Shown in pieces: positions 35,751-43,054 of a stretch of DNA of 64,000 nucleotides. Positions within the stretch are counted from its first letter, which is position 1; the number at the start of each line of letters is the position of its first letter. The notes beneath the pieces are model-generated. The model did not search any database, was not told the DNA's origin, and saw nothing but the letters and a program-made list of their open reading frames with translations. The DNA lies in the NCBI GenBank assembly GCA_964586655.1, contig CAZPGY010000004.1, positions 1 through 64,000 on the forward strand. The letters run 5' to 3'. The position numbers and the translations under genes were made by a program. Origin of the DNA: JAJYSO01 sp964586655. GTDB taxonomy: Bacteria > Bacteroidota > Bacteroidia > Flavobacteriales > Flavobacteriaceae.

Positions 35751-35861
35751 GGTGAAGATTTATGAAGATGGTTTCTATCTTTTTTTTGAGGAAGTTTTAC
35801 TTCCACTGAAAAAATAGAGTAGTGCTTGATCTTAAAAAATTGGAGCAAATTCAACATTTTT

Positions 35862-36824
35862 CTAATCGTTCATCACCAGCTTTATAATTCCCAAAACCTT
35901 TTCTTTATCTGTGGGGTCACTTTGAGCGATTAATAAAGTCAAGGTGGTTAGAGTTTGTGGTGATATGTTTTCAATGCTTTCCAGTCCTGCTTTCTGCAAC
36001 AGCCAAATAAAAGCAAAAGCACCACTGCGTTTGTTACCATCATTAAATGGATGGTTTTTTATTATAAAATACAGTAAATGAGCTGCTTTTTCCTCAAGGG
36101 TTGGATAGGCATCTTCGCCAAAAACCGATTGAAATACACTTCCAAAAACCCCTTCTAAACTTCCTTTATTTTTTTCTTGAGCAAAGAGTTCTGTGGCTCC
36201 TCCCTTTTTTATTAATTCTTGCTTTAGCTGATCCAAATCTTGTCTCAGGTCTTTAGCAGAGAGTTGGATTTCTTCTTTTGTTCCCTTTTGAGGAAACTCA
36301 TTTTTATCATAACGGTCTAATGAAAACCAGGTTTGAGAGAAATTTTGGATAAGAGACAGTACATCCTTGGTGTCAAGGGCAGGATTATTTTGAGACAAGG
36401 TTTTTAAATCATCTAAAGTTTGTAAAAACTGTGCTTTGTTTTCAGATATTCTTTTTTGATTTATGGCATATCCTTTAATCAAATAATCTTTTAGTCGTTT
36501 AGTTGCCCATTGTCTAAATTCAATACCTCTTTTCGAATTCACCCTGTAACCAACAGATATTATGACATCTAAATTATAATGCGTGAGATTACGGGTTACC
36601 TGCCTTTTTCCTTCTTTTCGAACTGTTCGGAAATCCCGAACAGTTGCTTTTTCGTTTAATTCTTTAGACTGAAAGATATTTTTAATATGCTCACTTATAT
36701 TCGCTTTACTGGATTGAAATAAATCAACCATTTGAGCTTGGGTAAGCCATACCGTATCATCTTCCAATTGTACTTTTAATTGGATGCTTTCATTAGGGTC
36801 GGTATAGATAATAATTTCACTCAT
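35862..36824 (-). CDS. RhuM-type protein with C-terminal Fic domain
   Basis: 320 residues. The N-terminal part is RhuM-like (DTVWLTQAQMVDLFQSSKAN, then NLDVIISVGYRVNSKRG and FRQWATKRLKDYLI). The C-terminus contains the Fic motif HPFNDGNKRSG, whose His is the AMPylation residue. Fic enzymes modify target proteins, often as toxins, but no short antitoxin is visible next to it. The RhuM half resembles phage-antirepressor type DNA-binding domains. The start at 36824 leaves a 118-base gap from the CBASS operon. Confidence 0.8.
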   Translation of the reverse strand: MSEIIIYTDPNESIQLKVQLEDDTVWLTQAQMVDLFQSSKANISEHIKNIFQSKELNEKATVRDFRTVRKEGKRQVTRNLTHYNLDVIISVGYRVNSKRGIEFRQWATKRLKDYLIKGYAINQKRISENKAQFLQTLDDLKTLSQNNPALDTKDVLSLIQNFSQTWFSLDRYDKNEFPQKGTKEEIQLSAKDLRQDLDQLKQELIKKGGATELFAQEKNKGSLEGVFGSVFQSVFGEDAYPTLEEKAAHLLYFIIKNHPFNDGNKRSGAFAFIWLLQKAGLESIENISPQTLTTLTLLIAQSDPTDKEKVLGIIKLVMND

Positions 36825-36862
36825 AGTTTAAAATATGCTTATTCTACTATTGCACTAATAAT

Positions 36863-36905
36863 ATCCGCCTGGTCACTTTACAATGTTCACTTGGGCGGAT
36901 TTTCT
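36863..36905. terminator. Hairpin between CBASS and RhuM-Fic genes
   Basis: ATCCGCC and GGCGGAT form a 7-bp stem with a 24-base loop, with a T-rich run on the plus side. It may separate the two transcription units, but the loop is large and the case is weak. Confidence 0.35.
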
Positions 36906-36942
36906 ATTTTTATTGATTACAAAAATAATACAACCGCATCAT

Positions 36943-37383
36943 TTAGTGTTTAATCTCATCACCTAGCCAAACGCCATATTTTTTCCAATGCTCATACCAA
37001 ACAATCCATTCAGTAATCCAAGGGATCATTCTATATAAAGGAATAGTTTCCAAAAGTGGCTTATCTATTACAGGGTGATATAAGCATAATGAATTATCTC
37101 CATACAAATGGTTATCCCGCATATACTTAATAGATTTATCATTTATAAATATCCTGTCATACCTATATTTAAAAAAGGGAGAAAAAGAAAGAATAATCTC
37201 ATATCTCTCCCCCTGTATATCCAAAACACCTTTCCCTTTAAGTTCTTTAGATTTTAAGTCAATATACAATTTTAACCATTCAAAATCTTTCTCAACAAAA
37301 TACTTTTGAATACTTAAAAAAGTGAACCAATACTTTTGATTTTGCCTCTTAATATCTCCCTCCATAGTTATGATGAAATTCAT
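36943..37383 (-). CDS. CBASS E2-like ubiquitin-conjugating protein (short form)
   Basis: 146 residues. The stretch DNSLCLYHP has the E2 catalytic cysteine (Cys100), with His92 eight residues before it, and the C-terminal segment ITEWIVWYEHWKKYG closes the fold as in bacterial E2 proteins. No E1-like domain is present, so this is the short type II CBASS layout, in which the E2 acts on the CD-NTase. The ATG lies within the CD-NTase gene (35-base overlap; Met7 at 37365 is an alternative). It should prime or conjugate the CD-NTase to raise its activity. Confidence 0.72.
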   Translation of the reverse strand: MNFIITMEGDIKRQNQKYWFTFLSIQKYFVEKDFEWLKLYIDLKSKELKGKGVLDIQGERYEIILSFSPFFKYRYDRIFINDKSIKYMRDNHLYGDNSLCLYHPVIDKPLLETIPLYRMIPWITEWIVWYEHWKKYGVWLGDEIKH

Positions 37384-38521
37384 TTTTAGAACCGCTTTTA
37401 GAATTTATCCGCCCTTTTTTGTCGGTGTAGGCCGTTTTTCCTAAAATTAAGCCACCCGCTTTAACTAAATCATCCTCTGAAAGGTGCGAAAATTTATTGT
37501 GCTGAGACTTCAAAGACTCTTTGTAAACTCCTTCACCAAAAAGTTTAATATAATCTTGGTGACTTTTTTCAAACGGGTTTTTGAGGCTTTCCCACTTACT
37601 ATACAAATCTCTAATGAAATTATAAAAGCTTCTATAATGGCTATTAGTCCAAGAGTCTGTAAAATCCTCTTCAGGATTGACCGGATTTAGAATTTTAAAA
37701 CGATTCCCCTCTTTAATCGCTTTATTATAATTTTCTTTTAGTTGAAAAAGAATATTATCAATGCTTTCATAGATAGAGTCATTTCCTTGATAATATTGAG
37801 CACATAAAGTGGTTAAAACAATACTTGAAACCCTATATTCTCTGTTAGCAAAATAAATATCTCGATATCTTTTTATTAGTTGAACGGCTCTCTGAAGCGG
37901 TGTCTTTAGATATAGTTCCTCTGGTAAATCTTCTGTTTCGACTTCTGCCTTAGTCAAAAAACCGGAGAATCTCTTTAAAACTGACTCTTCTCCTAATCTT
38001 GCTCTATTTTTAAACCAACCTGCAAATCCTTTAGGGTTTCCTGACGACCAAGATTTAAGCGTTTTCTCAGGTATTTTTATTGCTTGTCGCTCTAGTCGAT
38101 CTGGCATACAAACTGGTAATATATCCATATGGAAATCGCTTTTATAATTGATTCTGACACAACGCTTTTTTATTTCCATCATAGGCTTATAAGTGCCGTT
38201 ATTTGATAAAACTCGAACTAACGTTTCAAATATTTCAGATGGTGCATGGTTGTAATATGGATCATAAATATGAAGTACAATATCTAAATCAAAATCATCT
38301 CCATTAATTGGGCGAACAGTTGTTCCTATTCGCTTTGATCCTTGGGCATAAACATCAATTTTTAATTCTGAAAAAAAACTATCATCAGCCTCCAATACAT
38401 CTGAAACAGCTTTGTATGCCATTTCCATCCGTTTAATTCTGTCAGGATTAAGTTGTAGTTCCTGAGCTATGCGTGCTAGTAACTCTTCTCTTTGTAATTT
38501 GTAATTTCCGAAAATATCCAT
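37349..38521 (-). CDS. CBASS CD-NTase (cGAS/DncV-like nucleotidyltransferase)
   Basis: 390 residues. The nucleotidyltransferase motif is AQGSKRIGTTVRPINGDDFD, with GS at 61-62 and the metal-binding aspartates 78 and 80; a third acid lies in DFHMDILPV. On phage sensing it should make a cyclic oligonucleotide that activates the effector. The C-terminus ends NYGGRY in a flexible basic tail, where E2-driven conjugation would act. It follows the S-NUDIX gene by 5 bases and overlaps the E2 gene. Confidence 0.88.
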   Translation of the reverse strand: MDIFGNYKLQREELLARIAQELQLNPDRIKRMEMAYKAVSDVLEADDSFFSELKIDVYAQGSKRIGTTVRPINGDDFDLDIVLHIYDPYYNHAPSEIFETLVRVLSNNGTYKPMMEIKKRCVRINYKSDFHMDILPVCMPDRLERQAIKIPEKTLKSWSSGNPKGFAGWFKNRARLGEESVLKRFSGFLTKAEVETEDLPEELYLKTPLQRAVQLIKRYRDIYFANREYRVSSIVLTTLCAQYYQGNDSIYESIDNILFQLKENYNKAIKEGNRFKILNPVNPEEDFTDSWTNSHYRSFYNFIRDLYSKWESLKNPFEKSHQDYIKLFGEGVYKESLKSQHNKFSHLSEDDLVKAGGLILGKTAYTDKKGRINSKSGSKNEFHHNYGGRY

Positions 38522-38526
38522 ATTGT

Positions 38527-39282
38527 TTAAAATTCTTGATTAATTATTAATTTCGTATGCTGGCCGATTCGCGCAATTTCTTTACCACTTCTCATATATT
38601 TTTCTCGTTCAATATCATCACAACTGACTATAGCGTAACCTTTCTCCAAATTACTCCCTTTTTGTGCCAGCTGAATCAAAGCTTTCTTTTGATCCTGATT
38701 TGGGATTAACTCAAAAACATCGAAGATTAAAACTTCGTAACAAGAGAAATGCGGACTCCAATTCAGGTTTTTAGAAAATCTACGGATATGTTTGTCTTGG
38801 ATATTTCTAAATATTTCTGAATCTAAAATTCCAGGGGCAATTAACTCCTCTTCAAATTCTCTTCTTGGATTAGACTCACGTTCGTGGTTCTCTTCAAACC
38901 AATTCATAACATCGATACAGTATTTTCCTTTAACCATAAACCTGAGATCTTCTTCGCTATCATCATCTACGCCTAAGCCATTATTATGGTTGTCAGGCTT
39001 ATAATTCCACCCATTGAACAAACTATCATCGCCTAACCGTTTATAAGCTCCTCCAACGGGCTGAAGTTGATTGGGTATTTTACGGTTAAGAACTAATAAA
39101 TAATCATTTGTTCCTGGAATTTGAATTTTATATAATCCACTTATTGAAAACCGTATGTTCTCATTTTTAAATTTTCCAAATTTGGTCTTGCGTAATAGAT
39201 TCAAATATTCTCTGTTTTCCCACGTAATTTTAATGCCCTTTGAGATAAAAGGCGATGCGGCTTGTAATAATAAACTCGACAT
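38527..39282 (-). CDS. S-NUDIX (Cap16-like) CBASS effector without membrane helices
   Basis: 251 residues. A NUDIX-type helix is seen (NPRREFEEELI; REFEEE at 141-146), preceded by a beta-rich part with LLVLNRKIPNQLQPVGG. This matches the SMODS-associated NUDIX domain found in CBASS operons. In the described membrane forms two N-terminal helices precede NUDIX, but here the N-terminus has only a weak hydrophobic stretch (SSLLLQAASPFI). It may therefore be a soluble version or act with an unidentified partner. It is the first gene of the CBASS operon. Confidence 0.72.
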   Translation of the reverse strand: MSSLLLQAASPFISKGIKITWENREYLNLLRKTKFGKFKNENIRFSISGLYKIQIPGTNDYLLVLNRKIPNQLQPVGGAYKRLGDDSLFNGWNYKPDNHNNGLGVDDDSEEDLRFMVKGKYCIDVMNWFEENHERESNPRREFEEELIAPGILDSEIFRNIQDKHIRRFSKNLNWSPHFSCYEVLIFDVFELIPNQDQKKALIQLAQKGSNLEKGYAIVSCDDIEREKYMRSGKEIARIGQHTKLIINQEF

Positions 39283-39364
39283 AACTCGTTGTAATTAATT
39301 TACTATCTAACTTTTGGCCTAGACAGATTGCCTTGAAACTTTCTTTATTAACATAAATGAAGAA

Positions 39365-39400
39365 CCGTGACATTGTGATAAATTTCGTATTTTGTCACGG
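39365..39400. promoter_or_regulatory. Inverted repeat in the CBASS/sigma divergent region
   Basis: CCGTGACA (39365-39372) and TGTCACGG (39393-39400) form an 8-bp inverted repeat 20 bases apart, ending 23 bases before the sigma gene. It fits an operator for autoregulation or for shared control of both operons. It could also be a terminator-like stem, but no U-run follows. Confidence 0.5.
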
Positions 39401-39423
39401 ATTTACATTTATTAGTTATAAAG

Positions 39424-40062
39424 ATGACAATTGAGAAAGTCGAAGAAATTTTACTGATTATTTCCTATAAGGAAGATGATAAACAAGGTGCAGATAAGGC
39501 TTTCTGTCAATTATACTATGAGTATAGTCATTACCTTGGAAAAGTGATCGGAAATGCACTAAGAGGTATGGGTATATATGATGAAGAGCTTTTCGAAACT
39601 GTCAAAAACAATACATTTATAACAATCTATGAGAAACCTCTAAGTTTTTCCTCAAAAGGTGCAAAAAACGACAAAGGTTTTAAGGGGTGGATAGCGACTA
39701 TTGCAAGAAATGAATTAAAACAACTCTTGGAAGAATACTTTCAAAAAGATAGTGAATTAACTCCTGAAATAAAAGAATCAATGATTGAAAGTATAGTCGT
39801 TCCAACAGAATTACAGGAAAGTATAAATCATAAAACCTTAAATGATGCAATGGCTAATCTATCGGAAAGGGATAGGCATATTTTAAGAACCTTATATTTG
39901 TATTATGAAGAAGGAAGAAAAACGCCTTCCAAAGTTTTGGATATGCTATGCAAATTGTATGATACCAAAAGACCTAATATAAGACAAATCAAAAGTAGAA
40001 GCGAAAAAAAAATAATAGAATACTTCGCCAAACGAACAAGTTTAAAGCCTCTAAAAAAATGA
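39424..40062 (+). CDS. RNA polymerase sigma factor, ECF-like
   Basis: 212 residues. Region 2 is recognisable (GFKGWIATIARNELKQLLEE, residues 85-105, the DNA-melting and -10-binding helix). Region 4 follows (NLSERDRHILRTLYLYYEEG, then NIRQIKSRSEKKI) as a helix-turn-helix. The organisation is that of an ECF-type sigma with a rather acidic N-terminus. It is the first gene of a tight three-gene operon and is divergent from CBASS, so its target may be the CBASS promoter. That target is inference. Confidence 0.7.
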   Translation: MTIEKVEEILLIISYKEDDKQGADKAFCQLYYEYSHYLGKVIGNALRGMGIYDEELFETVKNNTFITIYEKPLSFSSKGAKNDKGFKGWIATIARNELKQLLEEYFQKDSELTPEIKESMIESIVVPTELQESINHKTLNDAMANLSERDRHILRTLYLYYEEGRKTPSKVLDMLCKLYDTKRPNIRQIKSRSEKKIIEYFAKRTSLKPLKK

Positions 40063-40370
40063 AAAACAACAAAAAACTTATTGATTTTTTTCAATCAGAA
40101 GGCTTGCTTTTCCCTACAACGGAAGAAGAAGTTGAAAAATTCGAACAATTATCTCTTGAATTAGATAAAGAACTATCTGATTGGGATGATCCTACTCAAA
40201 TTATTAAAAGAGGTAGGCAAAATTTAAAACATCTAAATCTGGAAAATAATACTTCGTTAGAATCAGAAATTCAAGATTTAAAAATGGTTGCTCGAAAGGG
40301 GAATAAACTTCCAAAAGAAATTTTGGAGAGGATGAAAAAGAACCAGAAAAGAAATGAGAAAGGTAAATAA
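40059..40370 (+). CDS. Small protein, candidate anti-sigma or protease substrate
   Basis: 103 residues, acidic then basic. The N-terminal region (KLIDFFQSEGLLFPTTEEEV) and the middle (SDWDDPTQIIKRGRQNL) look like a short helical scaffold with no membrane segment. The start overlaps the sigma stop by 4 bases, and its own end overlaps the peptidase start by 17. In comparable modules the middle protein is an inhibitor removed by the ImmA/IrrE peptidase. I do not know its family, so this is inferred from context. Confidence 0.55.
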   Translation: MKNNKKLIDFFQSEGLLFPTTEEEVEKFEQLSLELDKELSDWDDPTQIIKRGRQNLKHLNLENNTSLESEIQDLKMVARKGNKLPKEILERMKKNQKRNEKGK

Positions 40371-41160
40371 TACCTCTTTAATAGAAATTAAAGAACTTGC
40401 AGAATATATTGCCTTAAGTTTCGACAACTCCGTAACTCCGTTAGAAAAAATCATAAAAGGTGAAAAAGTTTCACTCATTTATGATGACTATGGATCCAAT
40501 TCTTTCGATGGAATGTCTGTGTATGATGAACAAGGATTCTACATTCATTTAAATGTAAGAAATGGAAATAAGCCAAATTCAACCCGAGGAAGGTTTACAT
40601 TGGCACATGAATTGGGTCATTATTTTATAGATTCTCATAGAATTGGATTGAAATCCGGTCTTTTATCTCCCCATCCTACTATTATAAACGAAAGTTCCTA
40701 CAATAGAATAGAACGGGAAGCTGATTATTTTGCTTCTTGTTTATTAATGCCAGAGAATCGATTCCAAAAAGAAATTTTCAAAAGAAAGTTTTCAATTGAT
40801 TTAATCCAGAAATTAGCTAAAAAATTTTTAGTTAGTTTCACAGCTGCTGCGATTCGTTTTTCTCAATTAGGAAACCACCCAATTATGATTGTTTATGCAG
40901 AAAATGGACTTATAAAATGGAAAATCACGAGCGATGATTTCCCTTATAAATGGATCTTATTGGACGATAATCGAATCCCCAGTGATACAGTTCTTGGTGA
41001 ATATTTTGAGTTAAATAATACCGATGACATAAAAAAGGAAGAGGAAGTCTATGCGGTAGATTGGTTTAACTATGTCAAAAAATATGACGTCGATAGAGTC
41101 TTTTATGAATATTGTCTCCCATACAAAAGTAAAGCAATTAGCGTAATATGGGAAGAATAA
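40354..41160 (+). CDS. ImmA/IrrE-type metallopeptidase
   Basis: 268 residues. The zinc-binding motif is FTLAHELGHYF (HExxH at residues 85-89), with the further acidic ligand in READYFA (about Glu122), as in the DUF955 family. Such peptidases cleave repressors on signals such as DNA damage, as in CapP with CapH beside CBASS operons. Here the partner in the same operon is a sigma factor with a small protein instead of an HTH repressor. A C-terminal domain of about 110 residues has no known name. Confidence 0.82.
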   Translation: MRKVNNTSLIEIKELAEYIALSFDNSVTPLEKIIKGEKVSLIYDDYGSNSFDGMSVYDEQGFYIHLNVRNGNKPNSTRGRFTLAHELGHYFIDSHRIGLKSGLLSPHPTIINESSYNRIEREADYFASCLLMPENRFQKEIFKRKFSIDLIQKLAKKFLVSFTAAAIRFSQLGNHPIMIVYAENGLIKWKITSDDFPYKWILLDDNRIPSDTVLGEYFELNNTDDIKKEEEVYAVDWFNYVKKYDVDRVFYEYCLPYKSKAISVIWEE

Positions 41161-41185
41161 TACACTTTGTCCTCTTCTATTTACT

Positions 41186-41224
41186 CTAGAACTTCCCCTT
41201 AAAAGTCTGATCCAATATACGGGT
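41186..41224 (-). pseudogene. Scar of an hsdS 3' end after the HEPN-like gene
   Basis: On minus a short frame reads TRILDQTFKGKF then TAG. It matches the end of the nearby hsdS (SLLDRAFKGEL) at 24 of 33 bases over the last 11 codons. It starts 3 bases after the HEPN stop. This indicates that the HEPN gene was inserted into, or lies between copies of, an hsdS 3' end. Confidence 0.55.
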
Positions 41225-41226
41225 CT

Positions 41227-41847
41227 CTAATCTTCGAACTCATATAACTCAATTTTCAAATAATAATCTTTGTCCCTTTCTTTACACCTTGAATTAACGT
41301 CTTTAACAAGGTTCTTCTGAATTTCGTTTATGGAAGAAAAATCTCTTTCCCTTCTTGGTGTTTCTGAAAGGCAAAACATATACTCTTGCGCCTTTATATT
41401 TTCCTTTTCAAATTCAGCTGCAATCATAAACCATATATAATTTATATAGTTTTTGAGCAATAAGAATTCAAATTCATTTTTAGGCACTGTATATTCCGCA
41501 GAATCAGGAGAAATAAATTCTCCATTCTTTCTCCATGGATGACCGATAATATTATTTCTGAAGACCCTTAACTTCCACTTATTGATTTCTTTAAAAATAG
41601 GTTTTATTATATATCGAATTTGATTAATCCGCTCTTTATATTGGGGGATATTTTTACGGTTGAAGTATCCTTTATATTCTTCTTGAAAATTTTCTATCTC
41701 GAGGATCATATGAAACAGAAGAAAGTTATTTCCCTTATTACTTTTATATAATTCCCAAGTTTTATTTACAGTTTGGTGACACTTAAACAAAATGAATAAG
41801 CTTTGGTAAAGTCTTATATCATCTATTTTATATTTTGAATTATCCAT
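41227..41847 (-). CDS. HEPN-like protein at the end of the type I RM operon
   Basis: 206 residues. The segment RVFRNNIIGHPWRKNG contains the RNxxxxH (Rx5H) pattern of HEPN ribonucleases (Arg97 to His103), in an otherwise helical protein. HEPN toxins degrade RNA to halt phage growth. It follows hsdS by 13 bases on the same strand and is flanked on the far side by a leftover hsdS 3' end. The fold call rests on the motif and helix content only; a non-enzymatic HEPN is possible. Confidence 0.5.
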   Translation of the reverse strand: MDNSKYKIDDIRLYQSLFILFKCHQTVNKTWELYKSNKGNNFLLFHMILEIENFQEEYKGYFNRKNIPQYKERINQIRYIIKPIFKEINKWKLRVFRNNIIGHPWRKNGEFISPDSAEYTVPKNEFEFLLLKNYINYIWFMIAAEFEKENIKAQEYMFCLSETPRRERDFSSINEIQKNLVKDVNSRCKERDKDYYLKIELYEFED

Positions 41848-41860
41848 TCTTAATCTTCAA

Positions 41861-43054
41861 TTAAAGCTCCCCCTTAAAAGCCCGATCCAACAAACTACTT
41901 TTCAAAGCCTCCAAATTTTCTCGTTTTTGGGTATAATCCTTGACCAACCCATCAATCTCATCAAAAAGAGCGTCTAGCTTTTGAACGATTTTTTGTTGAG
42001 TTTTTATTGATGGAAACGGTATATCTAATGTTTTCCAGAAAGATTTTTTTGTTCGTGGCATTCTTGCACCTGAACAGCTTAGATTAATTTTTTGTACAAT
42101 AGATTCCGATCGTAAGAAATAGCCAACAAACTCGTTTGTATACTTTTCGGAATCCGCAATGAATGGTATAATCTCTGTTGTTGCAATTCCATCAAAGTCT
42201 GCAATTAACACCTTGTTCAAATAAGGTCTTAATTTAGAATACAAAATATCTCCTTTTTTAAAAACTGCTTTATTACTTCGACTTTCCTCACCTTTCAAGG
42301 GTTTAAAATCTATAAGTTTTCCAGAGTAAGATTCAATATTCTCTAATCCTATAATATTGTATGTTTTTTTCGGCTCAGGTTTTAGTTTTTCTTTTCGCTC
42401 CGCAATAAATTTTAAAAAAGGAACTTTTCCGAAATCCCGATAGTTTATTTCCTCATCCAACACACTCAACTTTAAAGCTTCTGCCTGCTTAATATTTTGG
42501 TCGATTAAGGCTAATGAGGCATCGATTTCAGCAAACAAAGCGTCTAATTTGGAAACGATTCGGCGTTGTTCGGGGAATGGCGGGAGGGGGACACTTAATT
42601 CTTTTATGAAACTTAGCTTGACTCCTTTAACTGTAGCCCCTGTACCTGAATCCTCAATGAGTTTGGCATTCCATAAAAAATAATAGAATAAATAATTACG
42701 TTCAACTTTATCAGTTAAGATTAGACCTTTTAAATCTTGATTAATTGCAGTATCAATTTCATTATAAACCACTTTCCCTAAACCGACCCGTGTAGCAATT
42801 ATGATATTTCCTTTAGGAATTATATTAGTAGAACTATTTTCAATAGCGGTTTCAGTTATTTTAAATTCCGTATCCAAAAGATAATGGTCATTTAAATCTC
42901 GTACTGAGGCCCAAGGTATACTGCCTTTATAATAGTTTTTATTTGATTTTGACGGTGTTCCGCCACCTATAATTGTGACAATATTTTTTAATTTTTGACA
43001 CTTCCAATCCATTATCAATTGTCCATTATCAATTATCAATTCTTCTTTACCCAT
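41861..43054 (-). CDS. hsdS: Type I restriction specificity subunit HsdS
   Basis: 397 residues with two target-recognition domains separated by conserved helices: PPFPEQRRIVSKLDALFAEI in the centre and QQKIVQKLDALFDEIDGL at the end. These pair with the methylase to set the DNA target. The N-terminus overlaps hsdM by 8 bases. Met15 (MDWKCQKLKN), which follows a repeat-derived opening, is a better start for the domain itself. The C-terminus ends LLDRAFKGEL. Confidence 0.9.
   Translation of the reverse strand: MGKEELIIDNGQLIMDWKCQKLKNIVTIIGGGTPSKSNKNYYKGSIPWASVRDLNDHYLLDTEFKITETAIENSSTNIIPKGNIIIATRVGLGKVVYNEIDTAINQDLKGLILTDKVERNYLFYYFLWNAKLIEDSGTGATVKGVKLSFIKELSVPLPPFPEQRRIVSKLDALFAEIDASLALIDQNIKQAEALKLSVLDEEINYRDFGKVPFLKFIAERKEKLKPEPKKTYNIIGLENIESYSGKLIDFKPLKGEESRSNKAVFKKGDILYSKLRPYLNKVLIADFDGIATTEIIPFIADSEKYTNEFVGYFLRSESIVQKINLSCSGARMPRTKKSFWKTLDIPFPSIKTQQKIVQKLDALFDEIDGLVKDYTQKRENLEALKSSLLDRAFKGEL
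43011..43040. repeat. Minisatellite-like repeat at the start of hsdS
   Basis: ATTATCAATTGTCC is followed by ATTATCAATT and ATCAATT, encoding the odd opening EELIIDNGQLIMD. AT-rich direct repeats of this kind are common between genes in Bacteroidota. Length change here would alter only the first residues if the start is Met1. Confidence 0.45.
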
